64,000 nt of DNA from the NCBI RefSeq assembly GCF_026013645.1, contig NZ_CP110224.1:1240001-1304000 (forward strand), written 5' to 3'. Both the position numbers and the translations under genes were made by a program. Positions 1 through 7,983 of the stretch are shown piece by piece. Position 1 is the stretch's first letter. The number at the start of each line of letters is the position of its first letter. This DNA comes from Virgibacillus natechei. Its GTDB lineage: Bacteria; Bacillota; Bacilli; Bacillales; Amphibacillaceae. The notes beneath the pieces are model-generated. The model saw nothing but the letters and a program-made list of their open reading frames with translations. It did not search any database and was not told where the DNA came from.

Positions 1-1
1 G

Positions 2-967
2 CTGTTTTATGTTGTGTTTCCATTAGTTATCATTGATATTATTATCGCTTATTTTGTATTGAAGAATGTAACAAATCGAACATTTCCAAAGGTGGATATA
101 TTATCCATATTCTTATCAACAATAGGTTTTGGTGGGTTATTGTACGGATTTAGTAGTGCTGGTAATTTTGGTTGGTCCAGTACGGTTGTTATTCTATCCT
201 TATTGCTTGGCTCTATATCGCTCACGATATTTATTTTCCGTCAATTTAAGCTTAAACAACCTATGTTGGAATTTCGGGTTTTAAAAAATCGAACATTTAC
301 AATTGCAACAATAATAGGCATGATTACGTTTATAGGCTTAATTGCTTCTGAAACCATTTTACCAATTTACATGCAAAACATGGCCGGATTTAGTGCATAT
401 GAATCTGGACTGGTAATTCTACCGGGTGCGTTAATAATGGGATTCATGTCACCAATAACGGGTCGGATATTTGATCGTTTTGGTGCGCGTTACCTTGTAA
501 TAACCGGTTTGACAATTTTAACCATCACAAGCTTTTTATATACAAATTTAACGCCAGATACGTCATTAGAGTATTTGACCATCGTTTTTGCTATACGGAT
601 GTTTGGAATATCGATGGTAATGATGCCAGTAACAACCGCTGGGCTTAACCAGTTGTCCACCAAATTAATTCCACATGGAACGGCGATGAACAATACGATG
701 CGCCAAGTAGCTGCTTCCATTGGTACTGCTGTTTTAATAACTGTCATGACAGCTTCCGCATTAAATACAGGAGAGGACGCAATGCCTAGTGATATGGTAC
801 ACGGTGTTAATGTGGCTTTCTATGTTGCCACAGGCTTATCGCTAGTAGCTCTTGTATTAGCCTTTTATATTAAACGGATTACACCTGCAGAAGAACGAGC
901 TGCATGGAGAGCACAGGAAGCGGAAGAGAAATTAAATAGTAGGGATTACAGGGGGGATGTAGATTGA
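2..967 (+). CDS. MFS multidrug efflux transporter, C-terminal part
   Basis: The reading frame is open from the first bases, so the window begins inside this gene and the true start is missing. About 320 residues remain, with roughly eight hydrophobic segments. A GFSAYESGLVILPGALIMGF stretch followed by GRIFDRFGARYL is the cytoplasmic-loop signature of the DHA2 (EmrB/QacA, 14-helix) drug:H+ antiporter family. The C-terminus is a charged tail ending RGDVD. Its stop overlaps the TTG start of the hydrolase downstream by four bases (ATTGA), so the two are probably co-transcribed and coupled. The substrate cannot be told from the sequence. Confidence 0.88.
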   Translation: MFYVVFPLVIIDIIIAYFVLKNVTNRTFPKVDILSIFLSTIGFGGLLYGFSSAGNFGWSSTVVILSLLLGSISLTIFIFRQFKLKQPMLEFRVLKNRTFTIATIIGMITFIGLIASETILPIYMQNMAGFSAYESGLVILPGALIMGFMSPITGRIFDRFGARYLVITGLTILTITSFLYTNLTPDTSLEYLTIVFAIRMFGISMVMMPVTTAGLNQLSTKLIPHGTAMNNTMRQVAASIGTAVLITVMTASALNTGEDAMPSDMVHGVNVAFYVATGLSLVALVLAFYIKRITPAEERAAWRAQEAEEKLNSRDYRGDVD

Positions 968-1911
968 AAAAGAAACTATTAATTATCTCTGGTGTTATCG
1001 TAAGCTTACTGGTTGTTGGAGTGTTCTTGGCCACGAATTATTTTTACGGGGAGAGTGTAAAGCGGGGAAGTGAAGTTGAGTTACACAGTGAAGAAGTTGA
1101 AACTGTCGCAAGTCAGCAAGATGAATCAATCGTAGAGGAAGCGAAGCAATGGTTTGATGAACAGGATACAGAAGTGCTTGAACAGATTTCTTACGATGAT
1201 TTATCCTTAAAAGCAATTTATATAGAAAATGAAGTCTCAACAGGTAAAACTGTTGTTTTGGCTCATGGGTATCGTGGTATGAAAGAAGATATGAATGAAT
1301 TAGTAAAATTTTATTATGATCAAGGGTTCGATATATTAATGCCAGATGCTCGTGGACATGGTGAAAGTGAAGGAGATTATGTAGGCTATGGATGGCATGA
1401 TCGCCTTGATTACGTGCAATGGATAGAGATGCTTGTTGATAGCTACGAAGCTGAAGATATATTTTTACACGGGAATTCGATGGGGGCTTCCTTAGTGTTG
1501 ATGACCAGTGGTGAAGATTTACCGGAAGAAGTTAAAGGTATTGTTGCGGATAGTGGATACACCACTGTTAAAGAAGAATTAACGCATCAGCTGAATCATT
1601 TATATAATCTACCGGCTTTTCCATTGCTTGATATAACAAGTGTGATGACCAATATTAGGGCAGGCTATACATTTGAAGAAGCTTCTGCCATTGACCAAGT
1701 AAAAAACACTACACTTCCAGTATATATTATTCACGGTGAAGAGGATGATCTTGTGCCAACGGAAATGGCTTATGAACTGTATGATGCTGCTGGCGGCGAA
1801 AAGGAGCTTTGGATTGTTCCTGATGCCGGCCATACGGATGCTCATACGGTTACTACTGCAGAATTTCAGGAACGATTGCAACGTTTTATTGATGGTGTGT
1901 TAGGGGATTAA
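964..1911 (+). CDS. Membrane-anchored alpha/beta hydrolase (paralogue A)
   Basis: The 315-residue protein begins with a TTG that overlaps the stop of the MFS gene; a GGGGGGAT run just upstream serves as ribosome site. Residues 5-25 form one N-terminal membrane anchor, so the enzyme probably sits on the outer face of the membrane. The alpha/beta hydrolase core shows LAHGYRG as oxyanion strand, DARGHGES, the nucleophile elbow GNSMG near residue 170, a probable acid in EEDDLVP near 260 and the His in DAGHTDA near 290. The family is similar to YqkD-like and S15-like hydrolases and the substrate is unknown. A close paralogue lies at 8396-9352. Confidence 0.85.
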   Translation: MKKKLLIISGVIVSLLVVGVFLATNYFYGESVKRGSEVELHSEEVETVASQQDESIVEEAKQWFDEQDTEVLEQISYDDLSLKAIYIENEVSTGKTVVLAHGYRGMKEDMNELVKFYYDQGFDILMPDARGHGESEGDYVGYGWHDRLDYVQWIEMLVDSYEAEDIFLHGNSMGASLVLMTSGEDLPEEVKGIVADSGYTTVKEELTHQLNHLYNLPAFPLLDITSVMTNIRAGYTFEEASAIDQVKNTTLPVYIIHGEEDDLVPTEMAYELYDAAGGEKELWIVPDAGHTDAHTVTTAEFQERLQRFIDGVLGD

Positions 1912-1957
1912 TTATTAAAAAGAAAATGTTATAATAAAACAAAAGGGAGTAATTCGA

Positions 1958-2131
1958 TTGATTTCTAATACAGTCGAACGTAGACCCACGAAAAGGTTTA
2001 GCAGCAAAGAAGATCTGGACAAATTAAGGAAGTTCGTAAATGCTGAAAAAAAGAAATCTGGTTATAATGAGGAAAGAACAATCTCGCAAATTTTCTTTGA
2101 AAACGCTAAAAAACAAGGACGCCATATTTAA
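1958..2131 (+). CDS. Small charged protein, 57 residues, unknown
   Basis: A TTG start at 1958 is preceded by AAAAGGGAG and opens a 57-codon frame. The protein is basic and mostly helical (KEDLDKLRKFVNAEKKK, then RTISQIFFENAKKQGRHI). The stop lies inside the stem of a hairpin that acts as its terminator. I do not recognise the family. The length, basic helices and autonomous terminator would suit a small regulator or DNA-binding peptide, but that is a guess. A broken convergent reading frame at 2160-2294 has a similar spacing of charged residues. Confidence 0.5.
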   Translation: MISNTVERRPTKRFSSKEDLDKLRKFVNAEKKKSGYNEERTISQIFFENAKKQGRHI

Positions 2132-2147
2132 TAGGCGTCCTTTATGA
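2117..2147 (+). terminator. Intrinsic terminator
   Basis: GGACGCC and GGCGTCC form a stem around an AT-rich loop, followed by TTTAT. The stop codon of the small gene lies in the loop. Confidence 0.7.
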
Positions 2148-2159
2148 TTCTTCGGTATT

Positions 2160-2294
2160 TCTTTTCGAAAGGCCTCATTAATGTACTTGAATGATTTGCC
2201 ATTCTCTTTATTAATAAAACGCTTTAATCTTTCCAGCTTCTATTCGGTGTATTTCGATTTGCAAATGCTACTTGATTCATTTCTCCCATGGTTG
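2160..2294 (-). pseudogene. Possible broken small gene, convergent with 1958-2131
   Basis: On the minus strand GGAGGAAACAACC precedes an ATG at 2289 that opens only 20 codons (MGEMNQVAFANRNTPNRSWKD). Another frame then reads LERLKRFINKENGKSFKYIN and EAFRKEIPKNHKGR, resembling in composition the protein encoded at 1958-2131. The junction TGGAAAGATT would fit loss of one of two short direct repeats. This may be a frameshifted paralogue or chance. The rest of 2300-2455 shows nothing else I can name. Confidence 0.25.
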
Positions 2295-2456
2295 TTTCCT
2301 CCAATCGGGGTTCCTCTTATTAATATATACCTTTGTAATTTCAATATGTCTTCCACTTTTTAATGAAATGAGGTTAATTTGTTATTTGGACATTAAAACG
2401 TATACACAGCAATAAAATAGTAGTACTTGAATTACCTCAGATTTTTGAACTACTTA

Positions 2457-2504
2457 TACCAAATCGCTCCTTTCCTTTTGGTATCATAGAATGGAGCGTT
2501 TTTT
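2457..2504 (+). terminator. Terminator-like hairpin with alternative pairing
   Basis: CGCTCC (2465-2470) pairs with GGAGCG (2493-2498), followed by six T. An overlapping pair ATACCAAA (2457) with TTTGGTAT (2476) cannot fully form at the same time. It ends about 88 bases ahead of the phosphotransferase start and may terminate upstream transcription or attenuate. Confidence 0.5.
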
Positions 2505-2592
2505 AGATTAAAAAATGCGAAAATCGTTGCAGGAAGATAGCCGGTTATGGCGAATCTTTATAAATAGGAGCAATCACAACATGGAGGACAAA

Positions 2593-3561
2593 ATGACAAA
2601 CATTCGAGTAAAACACACATTGATTGATGAAAGATCAATTTTAGAGTTATTACAAGGCTATAATCTTGGCCCTATTAGCAGGTGTAGCTTTTTGACGAGA
2701 GGGCTAAATGATACTTACCTGATCATCACCCCAAGAAAGCAATATATATTCAGAGTTTATCGTTATGGTTGGCGAAATAAAGAGGCAATTCAATTTGAAA
2801 TAGATGCCCTTCAGCATTTGAAAAATAAAACATTTACTATTTCACACCCCATTGCAAAACGTGATGGTACTTATTTAAATGAAATAGATGCACCTGAAGG
2901 GTTACGTTATGGGATGCTTTTCTCGTATTCTCAAGGAGAGAGACCTGCAATTAACGCACGTAATGCTCAACTGATAGGGGAATCGCTTGGTAAATTGCAT
3001 CATAAAACCGATGATTTTCATTCTGAATATAATCGCGGTTTTAAGATAGATTTAAACCATTTATTGGATGAACCTACAGCAATGATTTTACCTGTTATTA
3101 ATAAATTTTTCGGGAAAAAGGTAGAGGGAGACGTGCAGGAAATTGTAGAAAATCTTAAGACAGGACTCCGTAATAAAGAGCTTGAAATCGGCTTTTGCCA
3201 TGGAGATTTTCATAACCATAATATGCATGTTGAAAATGGAAAAATTGAAGTATTTGATTTTGATGGTGCTGCAATGGGATTTAGAGCCTATGATGTTGCA
3301 GTGTCCTGGTGGAATTTGCTCACGAATTATGGCGAGAAGGAAGAAGAATGCTGGGAGGCGTTTTTAAAGGGTTATTCGTCCCAACGAACATTAGCAAAAG
3401 ATGATTTCGCTAGCTTACCGTTACTTATTACAGCACGAAGGTTTTGGCTCCTCGGTACCATGTTGCAAAATGAAGACGTATGGGGGACGAACTGGATAAA
3501 TAAGCAATCATTGGAATTATTTATACTACAGATCAAGACAGACATGATACGTGAAATGTAA
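2593..3561 (+). CDS. Aminoglycoside-phosphotransferase-family kinase
   Basis: The frame is open from 2515, but the ATG at 2593 has GGAGG six bases upstream and is the likely start, giving 322 residues. The protein has the APH/choline-kinase fold: a small N-terminal lobe with FRVYRYGWR carrying the presumed ATP-binding residues, then the Brenner motif CHGDFHNHNM (catalytic Asp near residue 204) and the metal-binding VFDFDGAAMG about 20 residues later. Members phosphorylate hydroxyls of antibiotics, homoserine, choline or sugars. Nothing shows which substrate applies, and Ser/Thr kinase activity like that of spore coat CotS or YutH relatives is possible. Confidence 0.8.
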   Translation: MTNIRVKHTLIDERSILELLQGYNLGPISRCSFLTRGLNDTYLIITPRKQYIFRVYRYGWRNKEAIQFEIDALQHLKNKTFTISHPIAKRDGTYLNEIDAPEGLRYGMLFSYSQGERPAINARNAQLIGESLGKLHHKTDDFHSEYNRGFKIDLNHLLDEPTAMILPVINKFFGKKVEGDVQEIVENLKTGLRNKELEIGFCHGDFHNHNMHVENGKIEVFDFDGAAMGFRAYDVAVSWWNLLTNYGEKEEECWEAFLKGYSSQRTLAKDDFASLPLLITARRFWLLGTMLQNEDVWGTNWINKQSLELFILQIKTDMIREM

Positions 3562-3572
3562 GAGGTGAAAAA

Positions 3573-3932
3573 ATGGAGACATTGCCAATTTGGTTCTGGA
3601 TTATGTTTTATTTGTTCTTGCTGCTAACGCTAACCAGCGCCATATACAGTAACTTCAAAAATAGACGAATCTACTTGTCGTATATTAGTATCATATTATC
3701 ACTCCTGGTTCCAGTCATGGGATTTTTATTTAGTTTGGGAAGAGCTGAAAGCCAGACTGAACTAGGATATCTTTTTGTTCAACTAGGGGCGGGGGATATA
3801 TGGGCTGTTTTAATAACGCTGTTTCTTGTTTATTTTGTCGTGTGGTGGGTTTTATTGATTAAAGAGGAGATTGATATATATGCGATTATGGAAAAAATCC
3901 AGAATACAAGGTTCTGGAATAATAGCAAATAA
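3573..3932 (+). CDS. Small integral membrane protein, unknown
   Basis: The ATG at 3573 follows AAGAGGTGAAAAA. The 119 residues contain three hydrophobic segments (about 7-28, 34-54 and 72-97) and a charged C-terminus. It starts 11 bases after the phosphotransferase and its end overlaps the next gene by about 53 bases, so the three look like one transcription unit. I do not recognise the family. Confidence 0.6.
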   Translation: METLPIWFWIMFYLFLLLTLTSAIYSNFKNRRIYLSYISIILSLLVPVMGFLFSLGRAESQTELGYLFVQLGAGDIWAVLITLFLVYFVVWWVLLIKEEIDIYAIMEKIQNTRFWNNSK

Positions 3933-4579
3933 ATGTTTTTTCTATAGTGCATTAGCCCTTTATCTTGTAACAATGATATTGAATTTCCCATTTCCGCATG
4001 AGGAACCTTTTGGCGGAACAGTTTTTTCTGTGTTAAACATACCGCTTCAGACAACAAATGGTCTACATTATCTAGGAATCATTACACTTATCCTATTCAT
4101 AGCAAGTCTATTTTTCCTTGCCAAGTCATTAAAAAAATATCATATTCGTATTCTAATACTGGCATTTATACTGTCAGGTTTCCTTCCTTCGATTATGATT
4201 GATGCTTATCAAAGTACTTTTGCTACGGGTGTCTATGCTGTGACGTATGAGGGAGATTCTAGTAATTGTGCGTTTGATAGGGCTGATTCCGAAACATTGC
4301 ATGGAATCTGTGAGCTGTCCTTTGAAAATCATAGCAATGAAGGTGTACAGTTTTCGTTGGAATTTTATGATAAATATCAGTTTGAAGATGTATTCCTTCA
4401 TAACATTTATGAATAACGATTCTCCTTATGATATTGAATTGAATGCACGTGAGCATAAAAGCGTAACAGTTGAGACGTATATAGATGTTTCAGAAATGGA
4501 AAATCCTATTCAAGGTGGAAGTGCGCAAAGTATGAATATTATTATAGAAGATGATGACGGCAAGAACAGGAGATTGTAA
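3880..4579 (+). pseudogene. Frameshifted membrane/secreted protein of unknown function
   Basis: The ATG at 3880 (SD AAAGAGGAG; an in-frame TTG at 3871 is too close) opens a frame with two membrane segments, then an extracellular-type domain (NCAFDRADSETLHGICELSF). It stops at 4414-4416 after FEDVFLHNIYE. In the +1 frame the domain continues without a break: FITFMNNDSPYDIEL, then EHKSVTVETYIDVSEMENPI to a stop at 4579. One extra base near 4390-4410 would explain it. Either the gene is broken or the base is a sequencing error. No function is recognisable. Confidence 0.6.
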
Positions 4580-4644
4580 GGTGGAAAGATTGTCTCTTTA
4601 TTAAATAAGGAGTAATGAGCTTCATATAGAAAGAAGGAACGTTT

Positions 4645-5412
4645 ATGATTTATAAAGCGGATATTACTGTAAGGAAAAAACTATTTCCTATGTTCGATAG
4701 TATGAATGACACCATTATTCTTTCATGTCTTCAAGGGCATATGGGGAGTGCTTGGGTGGATGACCTTGAAAAACCTACCGTTGCACAAATTTCAGTAGGA
4801 GATTTTGTATTCTATGCTGGAAACCCTCATGCAAAAGAAGCTGAAGTGTTATTACAAAATTTGCCTGAAAACATTTTGGCAATTGTTCATACAGATGAAT
4901 GGAAAAATCGTATAGAAACGGTTCATAAAGCTTCAATAGAAAAAATTCAGCGATATAGTTTCAAAAAGAATGTTGAAGATCTAGATCGTAAGCATATTGA
5001 GAAATTTTTATCTAGGCTTCCAGAAGGATATGAATTAAAAAGAATCGATGCATCTTTGGCGAAGGAACCCTCTTTGCATGAGATTTCCAAGGACTTCATA
5101 GGACAGTTTCATTCGATAGATGATTATGTAAAAAGAGGGGTTGGCTTTGCTATTTTGTATGATGGAAAGGTTGCATGCGGAGCATCGTCCTATAGTATTT
5201 ATGATAAAGGAATAGAGATCGAAATTGCTACACATCACAAGCATAGAAGGAAAGGCTTAGCGACTGTAGCAGCAGCTGCATTGATTTTAGAATGTCTTGA
5301 CAGGAGGCTGTATCCAAGCTGGGATGCGGCGAGTCTTGAGTCTGTAAAGTTAGCACAAAAGCTTGGGTACGTTTTGGATGGGCCGTATGATACGTACTAT
5401 ATTAAAAAGTAG
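4645..5412 (+). CDS. GNAT acetyltransferase, ZmaR-like (PF12746 type)
   Basis: The ATG at 4645 follows AGAAGGAAC. The 255 residues start with a domain carrying ILSCLQGHMGSAWVDD and VGDFVFYAGNPH, typical of the family that includes the zwittermicin A resistance protein ZmaR. A GNAT acetyl-CoA fold follows in the C-terminal half: IEIEIATHHKHRRKGLATVA contains the R/Q-x-x-G-x-A pyrophosphate-binding loop near residue 205. It probably transfers an acetyl group from acetyl-CoA to a small molecule. The family assignment is fairly firm, the substrate is not known. Confidence 0.75.
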   Translation: MIYKADITVRKKLFPMFDSMNDTIILSCLQGHMGSAWVDDLEKPTVAQISVGDFVFYAGNPHAKEAEVLLQNLPENILAIVHTDEWKNRIETVHKASIEKIQRYSFKKNVEDLDRKHIEKFLSRLPEGYELKRIDASLAKEPSLHEISKDFIGQFHSIDDYVKRGVGFAILYDGKVACGASSYSIYDKGIEIEIATHHKHRRKGLATVAAAALILECLDRRLYPSWDAASLESVKLAQKLGYVLDGPYDTYYIKK

Positions 5413-5460
5413 ATTGAAATGACTTAAAATAAAATCATATGAATGTTGAAAGGGGAATGA

Positions 5461-5721
5461 ATGATGAATGAAAATTATCCGATAATGGAAAATGCTGAGG
5501 CGTTTTATTTCCCAGGTAATCAAGTAGGTGTTCTGGTAAGTCATGGGTTTACCGGGACGACACAAAGTATGCATTATTTAGGAAAGCGAATTGCTGACGA
5601 GGGATATACTGTTTATGGTCCTAGACTAACTGGTCATGGTACACATTATGAAGACATGGAGAAGGCGACAAATCAAGATTGGATCACAGATGTGGAAGCG
5701 AGTTTCTTGATTTGCAAATAA
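5461..5721 (+). pseudogene. Truncated carboxylesterase (alpha/beta hydrolase)
   Basis: The first 80 or so residues match the N-terminal third of Est30-type carboxylesterases (about 245 residues): VGVLVSHGFTGTTQSM with the oxyanion HGF, LGKRIADEGYTVYGPRLTGH, and ATNQDWITDVEAS. Reading then stops at 5721. The nucleophile GLSMGG, the acid and the His are absent, and nothing in 5722-5843 restores them in any frame. It was probably deleted at its 3' end. The start has a good SD (AAAGGGGAATG). Confidence 0.75.
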
Positions 5722-5843
5722 AGTTGAAGGAGAGTTTTGAATAGATGAGATAATTAGTGCAGAACTGGAGAAGTTTTAATGCAGATGAAAAAATCTTATA
5801 GAAAAATGTATGTACAGAGTCAAACAGGGAGCAGGAGATACTC

Positions 5844-6377
5844 ATGAAGCAGTTTGAAACGGATAGATTAATTTTAAGGGATATTCATTTAGAAGATGCT
5901 GATGTAGTCGAAGAATTTGCAAGCGACTATCAATTAGCAAAAACAACGTTAAATATCCCTCATCCATACCCAAAAGGTTCAGCAAAAGAATTCTTAGCTA
6001 ATTGTATTAAAGTTCAAAAGGAAGGAAAATTAAAAGTTCTAGCTGTTACGTTGAAACCAACTAATGAATTTATAGGAATGGTAAATATAAGTATTCATAA
6101 GAAGTTCCTTAGGGGAGAACTAGCTTATTGGATTGGTAAGCCATTTTGGGGAAACGGATATGCAACAGAAGCAGCAAAAGAAATGGTGCGAATTGGTTTT
6201 GATGAATTAATGTTAAATAGAGTTTTTGCACAATCATTTACAATGAATCCAGGATCATATCGAATAATGGAAAAGATAGGCCTGCAACATGAAGGTCTTT
6301 TACAAGAACATGTTAGTCGAGATGGTGAATTTTATGACATAACGGTATATGGCATTACTGAGAAACATTATAGATAA
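5844..6377 (+). CDS. GNAT acetyltransferase, RimJ/RimL type
   Basis: The ATG at 5844 follows GCAGGAG. The 177 residues show the RimJ/RimL (Acetyltransf_3) pattern: FETDRLILRDIHLEDA at the N-terminus, ELAYWIGKPFWGNGYATEAA with the acetyl-CoA loop near residues 97-115, then MNPGSYRIMEKIGLQHEGLL. Enzymes of this type acetylate ribosomal-protein N-termini, spermidine or antibiotics, and the sequence does not decide between them. The spacing to neighbours allows its own transcription. Confidence 0.82.
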   Translation: MKQFETDRLILRDIHLEDADVVEEFASDYQLAKTTLNIPHPYPKGSAKEFLANCIKVQKEGKLKVLAVTLKPTNEFIGMVNISIHKKFLRGELAYWIGKPFWGNGYATEAAKEMVRIGFDELMLNRVFAQSFTMNPGSYRIMEKIGLQHEGLLQEHVSRDGEFYDITVYGITEKHYR

Positions 6378-6393
6378 GAAGGAGAAATAAAAT

Positions 6394-6957
6394 TTGAAAT
6401 CAGAAAAACAAAAAATGATTAGCGGTGAATTGTATAACCCCGCTGACTTGGAATTATAAGCAGACCAGTTACATGCCAAAAAATTAACCAGATTATATAA
6501 TCAAACAATGGAAACTGAAAGTACAAGACGAACGGAAATAGTGAAAGAACTTTTTGGTACCACTGGTGAAAGTATATTTATTGAACCGAATTTCCGATGT
6601 GATTACGGCTATAATATTCATGTCGGGGATAATTTTTACGCGAATTTTAATTGTGTGTTTCTGGATGTTTGTGAAATTAGGATAGGTGATAACTGCTTTA
6701 TAGCCCCAGGGGTACATATCTATACCGCGACACATCCATTAGATCCGTACGTTCGAAAATCCGGGATAGAATCGGGGAAACCGGTTATCATGGGAGACAA
6801 TGTATGGATTGGTGGTGGTGCAATCATCAACCCCGGAATACATGTAGGAGATAATGTGGTGATTGGATCAGGTGCAGTTGTAACAAAGAATGTTCCTGAT
6901 AATGTAGTTGTAGGTGGGAATCCAGCAAAGGTTATTAAAAAGGTTGAGATAGAATAA
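6394..6957 (+). pseudogene. Maltose/galactoside O-acetyltransferase with nonsense codon
   Basis: A TTG at 6394 behind AAGGAGAAATAAAA opens the expected N-terminus (MKSEKQKMISGELYNPADLEL), followed by a TAA at 6457-6459. The same frame then continues without further stops ([20 protein letters not shown]) into a complete left-handed beta-helix with hexapeptide repeats. This core carries [19 protein letters not shown], the catalytic His in YTATHPLDP, and the C-terminal [15 protein letters not shown] to TAA would be the simplest change. The downstream ATG at 6508 has no SD and would lack the N-terminal Mac domain. It would acetylate sugars if intact. Confidence 0.78.
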
Positions 6958-6972
6958 TCATGGAGTGATTTT

Positions 6973-7476
6973 ATGGATAAAAAAATTAGTTCATTTCCAC
7001 CTGTCTTACCTAATGTGCCCAAGGTGCTCATTCTCGGATCTATTCCTGGGGGTGTGTCTTTGGAGAAACGACAATATTACGGGAATCCCCGTAATCATTT
7101 CTGGGCCATTCTTTATGAACTTTTTGATCAGGAACCGCTCGATGATTATAAAGATAAACTTGATTTTGTGAAAAAACATGGGATTGCCTTATGGGACTCA
7201 ATAGGTATATGTTACCGAGAAGGTAGTTTAGATGCTAATATTTTGGAAGAGGAACCAAATGATATTGCAGGATTATTAAAAGAGCAAGCTACCATTAAAT
7301 TAATTGCATGCAATGGTGGAAAGTCTCACCAAACGCTTAGGAATAATTTCCCTGTTGCTAATTTAGGGGTGGAAGTCGTTAAAATGCCGTCAACTAGTCC
7401 AATCCCTGGTAAATATACAAAATCCTTCGAAGAAAAAGTAGCGATATGGAGGAAAATTTTAACGGTTATAAGTTAG
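6973..7476 (+). CDS. DNA-deoxyinosine (hypoxanthine) glycosylase, UDG superfamily
   Basis: The ATG at 6973 follows TGGAGTGATTTT. The 167 residues carry VLILGSIPGGVSLEKRQYYG followed by NPRNHFWAIL near the N-terminus and MPSTSPIPG near the C-terminus, the motif set of the Mug-like family 6 uracil-DNA glycosylases that remove hypoxanthine formed by adenine deamination. Length fits the family. It acts in base-excision repair in the cytoplasm. It may share the transcript of the acetyltransferase pseudogene, whose stop lies 16 bases upstream. Confidence 0.82.
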   Translation: MDKKISSFPPVLPNVPKVLILGSIPGGVSLEKRQYYGNPRNHFWAILYELFDQEPLDDYKDKLDFVKKHGIALWDSIGICYREGSLDANILEEEPNDIAGLLKEQATIKLIACNGGKSHQTLRNNFPVANLGVEVVKMPSTSPIPGKYTKSFEEKVAIWRKILTVIS

Positions 7477-7518
7477 TTGCGTGATTACATTACAATCTTA
7501 TTAAGAATGAATAATTAG

Positions 7519-7547
7519 TTGTATTTAATTAATAAATAGAATACAAT
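7519..7547 (+). promoter_or_regulatory. Promoter of the putative antitoxin RNA
   Basis: TTGTAT (7519-7524) and TACAAT (7542-7547) are separated by 17 bases, a good SigA-type promoter. It points toward the non-coding hairpin region 7554-7670 and no plus-strand gene follows. Confidence 0.6.
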
Positions 7548-7553
7548 AAAAAT

Positions 7554-7670
7554 GAGTCGTAAGGGCTACTTACGACTCAATACAATTCCCGCAAAGTAAG
7601 ACGACTCGTCTAGGGAATGAAAAAAGTAATTGTCCTAGGTGGCTTTCACATCTGGATGATTACTTTTTTT
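7554..7670 (+). ncRNA. Putative antisense antitoxin RNA (type I)
   Basis: Transcription from the 7519-7547 promoter would begin near 7554. The RNA would open with an 11-bp hairpin (TGAGTCGTAAG/CTTACGACTCA, 7553-7579) and end at a terminator made by AAAAAGTAAT (7621) and ATTACTTTTTTT (7659). It contains no convincing reading frame. It lies opposite the 3' end of the minus-strand toxin gene, the arrangement of RatA/txpA and SR4/bsrG. Existence of the RNA is inferred from promoter plus terminator only. Confidence 0.5.
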
Positions 7671-7749
7671 CTTGGCTGCTGAACACAACTAACAAAATGA
7701 GTGTTGCGAACGAAAACATCAACTCAAGTGCACTGTCAATTGAGATCAC
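7660..7749 (-). CDS. Putative holin-like type I toxin, 29 residues
   Basis: A GTG at 7749 on the minus strand is preceded by GAAAGGGGTTGAAGCTT and opens 29 codons. The peptide begins MISIDSALEL, has one hydrophobic helix (MFSFATLILLVVF) and ends SSQEKK. Short start, LxLMxxF pattern, single helix and Lys-rich tail match the Hol-Tox/TxpA-like small membrane toxins. It has its own promoter-like -10 (7845-7850) and the 3' UTR overlaps a facing promoter and terminator. Toxicity is inferred from family resemblance. Confidence 0.6.
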   Translation of the reverse strand: MISIDSALELMFSFATLILLVVFSSQEKK

Positions 7750-7844
7750 AAGCTTCAACCCCTTTCATTAGGGTTTTAAGCCGCCATACAAAAAGTTCAT
7801 CTTTGCGCTTTCCAGAGCACACCTTGCAGGACCTGTATATGTAT

Positions 7845-7874
7845 ATTATACAACAAAATAAATTGGAAAAGTCA
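7845..7874 (-). promoter_or_regulatory. Promoter of the putative toxin mRNA
   Basis: On the minus strand TATAAT (7850-7845) has TGACTT (7874-7869) 18 bases upstream. The resulting leader of about 90 bases precedes the GTG of the toxin. Confidence 0.45.
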
Positions 7875-7983
7875 TAATTATTGAAAAATGGTAAAATTTT
7901 CCCATTGAATTTTGGGTCAACACTAAAATCTATGGTTGATAATAGTGAATAAATATGGTGAAAAACTAGTTAGCGAAGGAAAG

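Noticed and set aside
2181..2363. 60-codon plus-strand frame (MYLNDLPFSLL...)
   Set aside because: No SD, AT-rich hydrophobic translation and opposite to a better small minus-strand start.
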